Positions 23,288-35,400 of a stretch of DNA of 64,000 nt are shown here, in pieces. The stretch's first letter is position 1. The number at the start of each line of letters is the position of its first letter. Location of the stretch: the NCBI GenBank assembly GCA_027972325.1, contig JAPMOS010000022.1, forward strand, positions 62,001 through 126,000. Direction: 5' to 3'. Source of the DNA: Paratrimastix pyriformis (taxonomy: Eukaryota; Preaxostyla; Paratrimastigidae). The notes beneath the pieces are model-generated. The model did no database searches, was not told where the DNA came from, and saw only the letters and a list, made by a program, of their open reading frames with translations. The position numbers and the translations under genes were made by a program.

Positions 23288-25832
23288 TCAAGAGGCAGCC
23301 GAGGGTACGGTGGCGGCGACGGGCGGTGGAGGTGGGAGGGGAGCACGGGGGGGTTGGGGAGACGGCGTGGGGTCGAACTCTACTGCCGGGGGCGCGAAGC
23401 TCGCCGCCGGTGCCGGTGCGGGCGGGGATGCGGCGGCCGGCGGCGTTGGCGCCGAGGTGGCCGATGGAGCCGACGGGAGCGCGGGGGGGTGGGGCACGAC
23501 CGGGGGTGGTGGTGACAGTTTGGGGGCGGGGGCGGTGAGGTTGGCCACCGAGAGCACCGATGGCGGGGCCGCCACCGGCGGGGCTGGGGTGGAGGTGGGG
23601 GCGGGGACGCTCGTGCCTCGGAGCCCAGGCGGTGGCGGGGCAGGCCCCCCGCGCAGGGGGGGCGGGGGCGGTAGGGGGAAGAAGGAAGCTCCGGGGAGCA
23701 GGCCGGCCGGGGCGGGGGCCGGGACCGGGGCGCCGCGCAGGCCGGGGGGGGGGGGGGCAGTTCGCGGCTGTTGGGGGGATGGTGACGGAGGGGGAGGGAA
23801 CGGGGCCCCGGGCGGCACCTGTGCTGCGGGGGGCGGGATCTGGGGGACGGGAAGCCCCATGGCCGGGGGCAGGACCATCCCAGGGACGGGCATGGGGGAG
23901 GGCGGCGGCACGGGGCCCGTGGGCGGGGTGGCCGGCGAGTACGGGGCCCGCAAGGGGGGCGGGGCGAACCCATACGGGGGCCAGGGAGCCGGGTAGGGGT
24001 ACGGCATGAGGTAGAGGGGGTACGCGGCCGGGGGCATGGGAGTCGCCAGCTCGGAGGGCCGAGGGGGCGAGGGTACAGGCCGCCCGGCCGCGACCACCCC
24101 CGGGGGCGTGGGCACCACCGGGCTTGGGGCCAGGGGTACCGGGGGCAGGGTCCCCAGGGCCGGGAGGGGCAGCGGTCCCGGGGTTCCCAGGGGCGGGGGG
24201 GCGGGCAGGGGCCCGCTGGGCGGGGTGGATCCGCCCCCCGGGGCAACAGCGACCAGCCCGCCGAGGCTCGGGGGCAGGGGCCCCAGGTGGGCTGTGGCCA
24301 GGGGAGCCCCCAGCCCACCCGCCGAGGCAGAGCCGGCGCTCGGCAGAGCGGGTGCCAGGGCCCGGAGTGGTGGGGGAGCGGCCGGCGGGGTGGCGGGCAG
24401 GGGCCTTGGGGGCGGCGCAGCGGGGGTGGCATCGGCGGGGTGCTCGATGGTGGTCACCTGGAAGGTCACCAAGGCCGCCCCGCCACCTCCGGCCCCGGGG
24501 GCGGCAGCGGGCCGGGCCAGGCGTGGGGAGCCCGGCGGCCGGCCGGCAAGGGCGCTGCTGCTGCGGCTTCGGGCGAGGCCCTTGGGCGAGGAGGGCCCGA
24601 AGAGGGCGGGCAGGCCGAACTCGGGCAGGTCGTCGCTCTCGGTGGCGCTGCTGCTGCTGCTGCTGCTGCTGCCGTGACCCGCAGCGGGGGCACCGTGGCC
24701 CGGCCCCACAGCCGCCGGGGTGAACGTGGCCGGCGCAGGGGCCGGCGCGGAGGCGGCCGAGCTGAGCGGAGGGGCAGCGGGGGCGGCGGGGGCAAGTCGG
24801 GTGGGTGGGGTCGATGCGGCCTTGGCCAACAGCGCCCCCGGCGAGGGGGCCGGGGCCGGGCCAGGGTGCGGCGCGTGGGGCTTGGCACGGGCCCGCTGCT
24901 GCTGCTGCTGCTGGGGCTGGGGCTGGGGCTGGGGCTGGGGGCGCCGCTCCTCCGAGAGGGCCGACGAGCCCGAGGGGCTCTGGCTGCGGGAGCGGGACCG
25001 GGAGCGGGACCGGGTCGCCGACGAGCCGCTGGGGGACCGCGAGGCCGACCGCGAGGCCGACCGGGAGCCCGACCGGGACCGGGACCGGGACGAGCCCGAC
25101 GAGCGGTCCTGCTCGTGCTCGGCTGCCGCGCCGCCCGTCTGGCGTCCCTCGTGGGGGGCGCCATGCCGGGCCCGGTGACCGTGGCCCGGGCCCCCGCTGG
25201 CCCCCGCGGCCGGGGGGGAGGAGGCCGAGGTGGGCGGCGAGGAGCCGGGCCCCGAGGACGACGTGGCCGCGGCGGGTGGGCCACCGTGCCGTGCGGCGCG
25301 CTCCAGGGCCGCGGCCGCGAGGGACTTTGCGTGTCGCTGGCCAGTGGGCTCGGCCCCCCCGCTGGGGTTGGGCGAGCCGGCGGCCCCGCTGAGGGCCGTC
25401 GCGTAGGCGGCCGAGATGGAGGCCGACATGGAGGCCGACGAGGTGGCCCGGGCGGCGGCTCGGCGCGAGTAGGAGGGCGGCGGCTGGTCGGCCACGCCCA
25501 GGTTGATCAGCTCCCGGGGCAGGGGGCTCCCCGGGGCCGAGGGGCGCCCGGCGGCCAGGCTGAGGGCCGTCTCGCGGTCCTTGCGGGTCTGGTGGTCGAG
25601 GCGCAGTTGGCGGGCGTGCTCCTCCCGGACGAGTTTCTTCCAGCTGACCTCGGGCCGGTGCAGGTAGTAGTAGGCCACCGCTCCTGCCCGATCCGGTAGA
25701 AGTCCTTCGGGTGCTGCATGAACCTGTGCCGAGGCGGCCCGCCATCAGCGCCAGGAGGAGGATCATTGAGTGAGCCGGGATGTGCTTCGAATGCCGCCGC
25801 GCCAATGGGCGGGCCAGGGGCTCTGGGGCCAG

Positions 25833-25866
<34 letters not shown>

Positions 25867-26070
25867 TGCAGACTGCTCGACGAAGGTCTCCTTCTCGGCG
25901 TCGGACCACCGGGCGCGGGCTTGATCGCCCGCTCGGCCGCGACCGGGTCCACGATGAGCCCCGTCCGGTCCTGTGCCCGTCCGCCGCCACACCCGCAGCC
26001 ACCCGCGACCGGCCACCGGCGCCCAGAAGGAGAAGAAGAGGGGTCAGCGTTTTGAGGGATGGGAGCGCAG

Positions 26071-26104
<34 letters not shown>

Positions 26105-29100
26105 TGGCGGACGTCGTATTGGATCTCAGACGGGGGGCGCAGGGCCGGGATGGGGGCCGCCCGGGCGCGCCAGTACTGCAGGGTGCGGTGGTCCTCGCCC
26201 AGGGCCTGCCAGGTGCGGGCCACCCGGTCCCCCGAGGCCATGTGGGCCCGCACGTAGCGCGAGGGCGGGGCCGGCAGCAGGGCGGCGAGCTCGTCCAGGT
26301 CGGCCTCGATGGCCTCGCGCTGCCGGGGGTCCACTTGGGTCGCCGCCTCGGCCTGGGCCCGCGTCTGCCGGGCGGGGGCGTGGCCCAGGCCCGGCCCCAG
26401 GCCCAGGGCGTGCAGGAGGGCCGGGTTGCCGGACGACAGGTCGGCCAACCGGGTCACCAGGCGGGCCTCCACTTGGTCCTGCAGTCCCCACCCAACCCAG
26501 GGAAGCGAGCGGGAAACGGATGAGCAAGCCAGCGCACGGTGGCAACAAGGCAGGCCAACAAGGTAGCAGGCGGGACGGGGAGACGGGGAGACGGGGAGAC
26601 GGGGAGACGGACGGCGCGCGTGCGCTCTGCCTTGGCGGTCTGCCTGCGCCAGGCCCGGTGGAGGGCCAGGTAGCGAGCCCGCGAGGCGGTCGCGGCTGCA
26701 TGGGCGGCCTGCTTGCGGCTGACCATGGCCGCCACCACCCGGGGCCGGTCCCGCTGCAGCTGCTGCAGGGTCTGGGCGGCCAGCCCGGGTAGGGGCGGGG
26801 CGGGGGGCGGGGCCACCAGGCGACGCCAAGCCGCCTCGAGGGTCTCGGGGGCGAGGAGCGACGTCAGGGTGGCCGCGGCCGGGGCGCCCCCGGCGGGCAG
26901 GCCCGTGTCGAGGGGCGCGGCCGTGGCGGTGTCGAGGTTCTCCTCGAGGACGGCCAGCACACGGCTCCGGCAGCCCACCGGCAGGGCCAGCAGCGCGGCC
27001 GGCAGCGGGTCCCCCGAGGAGAGCCGCGTCACCCCCAGGGACGAGGGGGCAACCGCGGGGCGCGCGGGCCGGTGTTCCTGTGGGATGTGAGGGTAAAATT
27101 TGAGGGAGGCCGGCCCATGGGGGGATGAAGATGGCGGGGGCTGGAGATGGAGGGGGGCGCGGGCGCTACGAGGGGGGGCGGGGGCGGGGGGGCGGCCCTG
27201 ACCCTGACGAAGCGGAGCCGCTTGAGCTCCTTCTCGATCATGGCCAGCTCGGTCTCGAGCTGCTCGATGTCCCGGAGGACCTCCTCCTTGCCGGGCAGCG
27301 GGGCCGTCGGGGCGGGCGGGCTGGGCGGGGGCGGGGTGCAGGGCACCATGTCCGAGGGGGCCGGCGAGGGGCTCGGGATGAGGGGCGACAGGGACATGGG
27401 CGAGGAGGTGTCCTCGTGGGTCCCGCCCGCCATGAGGAAGGAGGCCGGCCCGCCCAGGGCTGCCATACCCGGCAGCCGGGCCACCGGGGCCACCAGCACC
27501 AGCCCGGGGGCCGGGGGCTGCGCGTTGACGGGCAGCGGGCTGGTGTCGTCCCCCCGGGGGGGCGACCGGCATCCCTCGGCCGGGGGGCCGCCAGGGCCCG
27601 GGGCCATGGCGATGGCGACGGCATCGGCCGGCAGGAAGGGCACCGCCGGGCCCGAGGGCAGGGCGGAGGGGAGCGGGGAAGAGAGATCGGCCGGGCCGGG
27701 GCGGCCGGCCGGGCAGAGGGGCAGCACGGAGGCCTCCACCAGGGAGCGGGTGGGCGCGCTGGCCGCCAGGAGGGGCGTCGCCGGGGAGGAGAGGGCGGCC
27801 GGGGGGGCCGGGCAGCCGGCGGGCGGGGAGGCACCACCCGACCGAGCATCACAGGAGGCCGGGGCTGCGGGCGCGGTGGCGGGTGCTCCCGAGGCGGTGG
27901 GTGCAGGGGGGGAGGCGGCGGGTGCAGGGGGGGAGGCGGGTCCGCAGCCGGGCGGCCCGATGGATGGAGAGTTCGGGGCCGGGGCATCCGTGGGAGTGGG
28001 AACCGCTGCGGGCACCGGCAGGTACGGGCCGGTGGCCGCCTGCTGGGGCTGGGAAGCGGCGGTGGCCGGGGTGGCGGAGGCGGTGGCGGGGGTGGCGGGA
28101 GCGAGGGCGGTTGGCGGAGACTCGGGGGCGGCTGAGGCGGCTGAGGGGGGAGGCTGCAGTCCGCCAGGAAGGGGGCCGCGGAGGTCAGCCCGCTATCGGG
28201 ACGAACGGGCAGCCCGGGGGTTGTGGGTGCGGGCGGTGAGGATGGGTGGGTGGGCGGGGACGGGGCCGGGGGTGGGGACGGGAAGGGGAAGAGCGACTGG
28301 GGCGCGCAGGCGAGGGGGGCACTGGGAGTCTGAGGGAAGAGGGTGCTTGCAGAGCCGGGGCCGGGGGGCGGCGGCCCGTCCATGTCCCGCACCCGGGGCA
28401 CCTTGGCCCTGGTGGCGGGGCTCTCGACCCCCTCCTCGGGCCCCCGGCCCTCGCGGGGCGGGCTGGGTTGGGGTCGGGGCTGCCCGGGGGGCGAGTGCCG
28501 ACTGAACCCGCCCGGGGGTGGGGGCGGTGGCGGGGGGAGAGGGCTGCTGCCGGGCATGCGGGGGGTCAGCCCGCCCGGGGCTGCAGAGGAGGAGGGCGAC
28601 CCGGTCGGGGGGTAGTAGGGGCTGCCCGGGCGCCGGTGCAGAGGGTGGTGGTGGTGGTGGTGGTGGTGGTCGTGGGAATGGTGCTGCCGGTAGGGGCCCG
28701 GGTGCGTCTGCATGTGGGGCCCGCCCCAGCCCTGCTGGCCCGAGGGCAGGCCACCGGCCCCGTAGGGGCGACGGGAGGGGGGCGGCGGGGGCGGCGGAAG
28801 GGGCGAATACCCCACGAGGCCACCGTATCCCAGGGGGCGCGCCGGGCCGGGGGGGTACGGGCCAGCGCCACCGGCGCCCGGGGGCGACCCGCCAAATCGG
28901 GACGGCGAGGGCGAGGGGGAGGGCGAGGGGGAGGAGCTGCTCGAGGAGCGCGACCGGGACCGGGACCGGGAGGCTGACCCGGGCGAGGGCGAGCGGGACA
29001 GCGAGGAGCGCGACGAGGGGGGGCTCGCCGAGGGGTGGGCGTGGGGCGAGGCGGGCGACCCGGCGGGGTGCTGAGGCGGCGGGCCGTCGGGCGGGGAGCG

Positions 29101-29958
29101 GGTCCGCTTGGGAGGCGTTGGGCCCACCCGGTCGGACCCGCAGGAGGGGGAGCAGGAATGGGCGCCGGGGGAGGAGGCCGGGACCAGGCGGCGCGGCTCG
29201 GCTTCGGGGGGAGGGAAGCCCCCCGGGGCCGTAACAGAACCTAGTCCCATGGGGGCCGTGGCCCCATCGCCCGCGAAGGGGAAGGGGTGGCCCAGGGGGA
29301 GCGCCTCCTCGGCCAGGGCAGGCGAGGGCCCGGCAACCTCAGGGCCGGGACCGGCGGGCGGGCTCCGGGCCAGCCCCGACGGCATGGTCGGGGTCCCTCG
29401 TGGTCGGGGCGGAGGCGGCGGTCGGCCGTAAAATCTATCATGACAGCCGGGGCGGGAGGGGGCGGGCGCGGGCAGGCGGGCGGGCGGGGTGAATGCTAAC
29501 CGGGGGGGCGCCTACCGGGCAGGCGGACCGAGCGCCATCCTCGTAAAAATAGGATTCGCGCCCCTTGGGGGGCGGCGGTGGCGGCGGGGGCGGGTAGCGC
29601 TGCTGCCGGTCGAAGAGCGACCGCTCCGCGGGGATGCCCACCGAGCGGGGGCCCCCATGGTGGGGGTAGTGCTGCTGCCGGCGCCCCGGTTGGCGACACA
29701 GCTGGGACAGGCAGGTGAGGGGATTGTGTCAATGCCGAAGCGCCTCGACAGACGTCATATTGATAAGACTCGCCAAATTGCGGAGGAGCCGGCGCGTGCG
29801 GCGAGAATGATGGGGCGGCACGGGGACCGTTATCACCTGGAGCGGGAGAACCCCGCGGTAGTTGCTTCCTCTGTGACCCTAACACACAGACCCATGGGCC
29901 CACGATAATCCTGATGGATTGGAGCTTGTAATACAACAAAGTTTGGGCCATCGGTCAT
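23288..29958 (-). CDS. NCOR: NCoR/SMRT-like transcriptional corepressor with SANT domain
   Basis: Nuclear corepressor scaffold that recruits and activates class I histone deacetylase (Set3C/NCoR type). Order from the N-terminus: Pro-rich start including [20 protein letters not shown] (about 29560-29640); a long Pro/Ser/Arg region with a His8 tract (about 28640-28665); coiled coil KEEVLRDIEQLETELAMIEK (about 27230-27290), matching the KEELiq.mdrvdrEI.mvEqqI helix of NCoR; a deacetylase-activation-type region in 26613-27077 and 26113-26478 ending APIPALRPPSEIQYD; DRTGLIVDPVAAERAI (matches INMNGLMaDPmkVY); then SANT WSDAEKETFVEQ joined across intron 25724-25873 to FMQHPKDFYRIGQ (human: WSEQEKETFREKFMQHPKNF) and AYYYLHRPEVSWKKLVRE. 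A Pro/Ser tail of about 780 residues with RS and QP repeats ends at 23288. Other introns: 25971-26112, 26479-26612, 27078-27208 and one near 29390-29535. There are frame breaks near 25675 and 25912. The 5' end is uncertain, and no second SANT domain is seen. Confidence 0.8.
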
Positions 29959-30428
29959 GCTGGGGGGCGATGGAATCTCGCCGTCTTCTGTGGCATCGTC
30001 ATTAGCCTCGCTGGGATGGGATAAAATATCTCCTTGACTCGCCCGGGATCCATGAACAACCCTAGTGGCGGAGGGAAGTCGTGAAAAACGTGTATGGGAG
30101 AATGACAGACATTTGAGGTACATCGTCAGTCTTTTCTGGACAGGCGGGAATATAATCAGCCCCGGATATCATACGAGCATCCTGCCAGCGAAAGTGGGAG
30201 GGGGGGAAATATCGATGGAGGGATCGAAAGAATCCACGCAAAAATAGCAAATGTTAAAACAAAACAATGATTCCAGCATGGGAGAAAGGTTAGTCATCGG
30301 CAAATCCGTTTTGGTTGCCGTCAGACCGTGGAAGAGATATTCGCTGAGTCTGCCTAGAACCCGAGGAATCATCCACTCGATATATTTGTTTCCCGCAAGT
30401 GGGACTTCATTTTTCTCGCATTCCCCAA
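29959..30428. other. Intergenic region between divergent NCoR-like and NMNAT genes
   Basis: About 470 bp of AT-richer sequence. The first NCoR exon may extend into it: an open frame on the minus strand upstream of the ATG at 29958 includes ANDDATEDGEIPSPPSMTDG. There is no tRNA or repeat. The T-rich stretch around 30400-30420 precedes the NMNAT start. Confidence 0.35.
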
Positions 30429-31329
30429 ATGGAAGGGACTTCTCCAGATGTCTCCTCGCCAGAGCTTCAAAAACTTGCTCAAGCCCTTCGATCCATCCCC
30501 GAAGGCCCAGAGCCACTCTATTGCTTGCTTTTGACGGGTTCGCTCAACCCAGTCCACCGGATGCATGTGTCTATTTTTGGTTTGATTGCCTTTTGTGATT
30601 TTTTTTTTTTTGACCGATTCCCAAAAGATCTCGCGAAACGGCATTTGGAATCAACGTTCCCCGGTATGATGGTGGTAGCTGGTTGGATTTCTCCGAGCCA
30701 CGATCAATATGTCTCTCACAAGCTCGGGCACGATTTTATTCCGGGGTCTGCGAGATTGACGATGTGCCGTCTTGCAGTGGCCCAGCATCCCTGGGTCAGC
30801 GCATCTGCTTGGGAGACGGAACAATCCGGCTTTGTCGACTTCCCCGAGTGTACCGAAAGGATGCAGCAATGGTTGAAATTGCAGTTCCCTCGGCGAAACC
30901 TGAAGGTGAGTTCCTCGCCTCTTCTCCTGTCGCTTCTACCCTTCGGCATAGGTCCTGTTCATTTGCGGCGCGGACCATGCCGTCAGGTGTCATATTGTCC
31001 CGCCACACCACCGCAGGTTTGGTGTGGTGTGTCTCACCCGCGACGGGAAGGAAGATGAAATCAAGGTCCGGAACGAGGCGTTGTCCGACATCAACGTTCT
31101 TTAGAGGCAAATGGGCCGTTTCGGCGTGACTGAGGGCACCGGGCCCGCCCCTTTTTTCCTTGTTCCCGGGGAACCAGCCGCAGTGAGTTCAACCGAGGTT
31201 CGCTGCAGGCTACTGCGCGGAGAACCAATGGGTGATCTTCTCCATCCCGATGTCGAGCAATGGCTTCGGCGCTTTTGGGACGAGACACACCCGAAGCTTC
31301 CCGAAGTTCCGACTGAAATTCCCAAGTGA
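30429..31329 (+). CDS. NMNAT: Nicotinamide/nicotinate mononucleotide adenylyltransferase
   Basis: Joins NMN or NaMN to ATP to make NAD or its acid precursor, the common last or next-to-last step of NAD synthesis. Four exons: 30429-30579, 30628-30905, 30952-31065, 31105-31329, with all phases closing. Motifs in order: LTGSLNPVHRMHVSIFDLAK (the GSFNP..nMHL nucleotidyltransferase signature, containing the H-x-x-H-type element), VVAGWISPSHDQYVSHKLG, GSARLTMCRLAV (human R..M..lA), WVSASAWETEQ (human WVeVDtWE), VLFICGADHAV (human LLCGADLLeSF), RFGVVCLTRDG, then FFLVPGEPAAVSSTEVRCRL, which is the ISSTKIR motif. Length about 256 residues is slightly short of animal NMNAT3/1. The first exon adds an N-terminal stretch MEGTSPDVSSPELQKLA. 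Confidence 0.92.
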
Positions 31330-31446
31330 TCTTCCTGTCTTTTTTTCTGTAAATTGGGGACGGGGGGGGGGGGGGGAAAGTTTTGACGATTCCGGTCGCT
31401 CCTGGCTCCTCGGGTGTGAGTGGCTGTTATCTCATCAGGCGAAGCG

Positions 31447-31850
31447 ATGTCTCGTCCCGTGCTGTTTTCCGACGTCAACGACACTGTTTCCGCATTTAAT
31501 GTGCGTCTCGATGGCGCCCCTGTTGTTTTAAAGATCTCCATGTCCGGGTTCCGCGTTGAAACTACCGAAGGGGTCTGCTCCCGCTCTTCTTCCTTCCAGC
31601 CTCATATTTGTCAAGACTTTGCTCAACTCCTTCTCGTTCCCGATCGTCCATTCGTGGGGGTCCGATCCAGCATCGGTCTGTTTCCGAAGGTGTGGTGAAC
31701 CTTCTCTCATTTCACCTTCGCTCCGTACAGTTCGCGTTGAGATACAAAGAGGGTGAAGAGTATCTCACAAAGAGGTTCGAGACGACGGAAGGCTCCAAGA
31801 TCATGGGTCAGTCTCGAATGAAGTCCCACCATTTCGACATTTCCAACTAG
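31447..31850 (+). CDS. Small conserved-looking protein, family not recognised
   Basis: Not recognised. Start ATG at 31447 (MSRPVLFSDVNDTVSAFNVR), stop TAG at 31848-31850. An intron beginning GTCCGA at about 31662 and ending CCGTACAG at about 31728 joins PDRPFVG to FALRYKEGEEYLTKRFETTE in phase. The stretch from GTCTGC (about 31578) to TTCCAG (about 31604) looks like a 27-bp intron but is also in frame, so it may be coding. Product length is about 100-110 residues with alternating hydrophobic strands (APVVLKISMSGFRVE) and an amphipathic C-terminus, suggesting a small beta-rich globular protein. A run of G lies just upstream (about 31361-31375). It follows NMNAT on the same strand with a gap of 117 bp. 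Confidence 0.55.
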
Positions 31851-32419
31851 GTATTATACAACATATCGTCGGCGTTGTTCTGAAGACCCGGAAGACCCCG
31901 GGATCCTCCTGAACATCGCGTTGCCACAACGTGGTTGGCAACGTGTTTGAACGTTTTTAATCATGCAGTGGATGTGGTGTGGGGTGTGGTGTGCTTCTCT
32001 TTTTGATTTTTATTTCCCGACGACGTCGTTGTTCCATTTTTGTCCGAGGTTTCGCGGGTGTCGGGCCCGTCGAGGACGACCGACGGGGGAACTGTTCCCG
32101 TGGAAGACTCACGGAATTCGCAGAAGTGAAGGGCCCGCTTCAGCAGAGCAACAAGAGCGTCGCTCTTCTTTGAGTGGCGGCTCTCAGCCGGAGAACGGTC
32201 GGAAGACACACGGGCACGGAGCCCGCGGAGGGGGGAGGTAAGGGGCCCGACGGGGGTGATGGCGACGGGAGATCAGGGGGGGTGGGGGATGAAAGCCAAG
32301 GACAAAAGGCAGCTTCGCGTGTGTGCGCGCGCACGTGTGCCAAGCAGAAAGAGAGAAGGAACGGGTGTGTATGCGCGTGGTGTGTGTTTAAAAAGAAAAT
32401 CGGGGAGGGTCGCGCGGGC
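31851..32419. other. Intergenic region between convergent genes
   Basis: About 570 bp with GTGTGG-type and GCGCAC-type simple sequence near 31970-32000 and 32315-32390. Open frames on both strands here are of poor composition and have no recognisable homology. It contains the 3' flank of NUP107 (-). Confidence 0.35.
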
Positions 32420-35400
32420 TCAGGCGCGGAGGAGTGCCGTGGCCGAGCGTGCCAGCAGCCCCAGGAGGCGCCGTGTCTCGTCCCGCGAGAGTACCTTGGC
32501 CAACCCCCGGGACTGGTCGGCCACCAGGACGGCCACCTCAAGGAAAGCCGCGTCGAGGCCCGTCTCGTGGCACACCCGGTGCAGCAGGAAGAGCACAGGG
32601 GGCAGGCAGAGGCGCCGCAGGGCTTCGAGCTCGGCCTGCCGCTGGGCCGCGTGGTCATGGTGGGCCGGTTCGGGGAGGGTGGCGGGGGCGGCGGAGGGGT
32701 CCTGGTCGACCAACCAGCCGCCCTCGAACTCCAGAATGGCTGCACGGGGGAAGGGATGGGGAAAAGGAAAGGGTGAATGCGGGCGAGGGGATGAGATGCC
32801 GATCCTCTCGAGCTGCAGAATGGCGGCCCACACAGAGGGAGGGGAGGGAATGAGCAGCCAACTGGGGCGGCACCAGTGGCAGCGGTCCGCTTGGCCGTGG
32901 CTGGGCATCCCACGATCAGCCGGAGCGTGTGCGTGCGAGAGCCTGCACGGACCCTGGAGGGAGGCCGTCAGCTGGCTGGTGGCCTGCTGCTTCTGCGCCT
33001 CCCAGGCCCGCAGGGCGTCCTGGTAGCGGGCCTGGGCCTGCTTGGTGAGCATGTCCTGGGTCAGCGGGTCCTCCCTGCGCCGCCCCAACCGCCCCAATAT
33101 CATCGGTGAGCACATTCTATGGGTCGGCTCGCACCCCCCACCCGCGGCCACCCATCGCCGCCACCCATCGCCTGTCCCGTCCCGTCGGGCAGCAAGCGGC
33201 CCATGCCAGGGCCGGCGAGTCAATCGCAATGGGGTAGCGGCACAACCAACACAAACGGGGTCAAGAACCCGGCGGGCGGGCGGGGTGGGCGGGCTGCGGA
33301 CACGGGGGGCAGGACGGGGGGCAGGGGCTGCTCCTGGCGCAGCTTGCACCAGCCCGCGTAGAGGTCGTGCACATGCACGTGGGCCCGCAGGGAGAGGCAC
33401 TCCTTGATGGCGTTGCGCTCGATCAGCGAGGGCTGCCCGGCAGAGAGAGCGAGAGAGGAGAGGGTGAGGGAGATCAGCGTTTTTTTCCTCTTTTGTTCCC
33501 CTTCGACGGCCCTGGGGCTCGGTTTTCCGAAAGACCGGAGAGGACGAGGGGCTGTGGGCACGGGGCAGCGGGAGGTGGGGGCATGGGGCAGCGGGAGGTG
33601 CAAGGGGCAGCGAGGTGGGGCAGCGGGAGGTGGGGCAGCGGGAGGTGGGGCAGCGGGAGGTGGGGCAGCGGGAGGTGGGGCAGCGGGAGGTGGGGCAGCG
33701 GGAGGTGGGGCAGCGGGAGGTGGGGCGGGAGGCGGGTCAAGGGGCAAGGGCAAGGAGCAAGGAGCAAGGGGCAAGGGGGGGGGGGGGGGGGGGGGGAGGG
33801 GGCGCATTGGACGGACGGTGCCCTCGGACCAGCGCGAGCGGATCATGGCGATGGTGCCGGCCGGCAGGCGCTCGTCGTAGATCATTCGCACCGCATCCAG
33901 GTTGTGCAGCACTGTCCGCCCATCGCCGCCACGCCACACCGCCGCAGCCGCCCACCACCACAAGTACCGTCCACTGCGTCGGTCAGGTTGGCGGGAGGAC
34001 CCACCGCCATTCTGTCGAGGCACTGGCGATCTTCAGGCTGGGCCGGCGGCTCAGGAGCTCACATTTCTCACGTCATTTTCTCCCTTGCTCGGGTCCCGCC
34101 CGCTCTCAGTTCCCGGAACACGAGGGGGCTATGCACACGATGCGATGCGGGTGGTGGTGACCATGCGGGGTGGGGGGATGCGGACCGGTGAAGTGGCGTG
34201 CCATGGCGTTGGCGTGGAGGAGGGCCGCCAGGCGGGCGGCGGGTGCCTGGTCGAAGGTGAGCCACTCCAGGGCCCCCACGTAGGCCAGCTCGGCCTCGCT
34301 CAGCCCGCCAGCAAGCCCCTGTCGCCACGCCACCAGATATGTCCGCCGGGTGGCCGTGATGGTGATTGCGGGTGGGGATGGGGATGGGGCTAGGGGGGTG
34401 GAGGAGCCGGGACGGACGGAGCGGGCGGGTGCCTGGGGGGGCTTGGGCTGGTTGTCCAGGATCCACTGCACCAGGCCCATCGGGTCGAAGCCCTGGTCCA
34501 CAGCCAGCCGGAGGCCCTCCCGGCGCGCCTCCCTGCAAGCGGCAACCGCAGGCACGGCCAGTGAGGAAAGACAGACGAGTGTGGAAGGCAGCAGACGGGC
34601 GCGGAGAGGGGGGCCGAGGGGGGGGGGGGGGGGGGGGGGGGGGGTGCGGACGTTGCAGTGAGGGAGGCCAGGAAGGCCCCATGGTGGGCACGTGCAGCTC
34701 CTCGGGGAGCAGCGCCGCGTGCTGAGCCACCAGCTGCCCCTGCTGCCCAAGATCAGACTGGGCCACGACACCCACATTCACACACCAACAGACGAACACA
34801 GGCACGCACGCAGACACAGCGGAGCATGTTTGGATTGTGAGCAGCAGGGGGGGGGGGGGGGGGGGGGGGGGGCGTGCAGTGCGAGCCGGGCGGACGGTTT
34901 TGGTGGCGGTGAGGTGGCCGATGTAGCGGAGCAGCAGGGCCGTGCGGGGCTCGAGGGCCACCGGGACGCCCACTTGCTCGAGCATCAGGCACAGCTGCAC
35001 CAGGAAGGAGCTCAGTGCCCTGCCCCGCCAAGGTCAGCCGGCCGGTCGTGTCAAGATGAGTGTGGTGGTGACGGCTGTGCGACGGCAGGGGGTGGTGGGT
35101 GGTGGCGCGGACGGACCCCTGCTGGGCGGCCGCCAGGGCGACCATCTCGTCCATCAGGGGCCCCCACTGGCCCAGGGCCAGCCGTCGCTGGATCAGCCAG
35201 AAGGCCTCCCTGTCCCAGACCGGTGGCGCGTCAAGGGGAAGAACCGAAGAATCAGCATCCAGGCTTGGCGGTTGCTGCATCGGCATCACACGAGTCGGCA
35301 TCAACGGATCGGCACCCGCAAATCAGAGATGCCACCACAAATGGATGCTGACAACCATCTTGGTGGTGGTGGTAGGAGCCCACCCCAGACCCGTGATGTG

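Noticed and set aside
30068-30250. Short open frames between the NCoR-like gene and NMNAT
   Set aside because: Under 65 codons, overlapping on both strands, with no homology or splice support.
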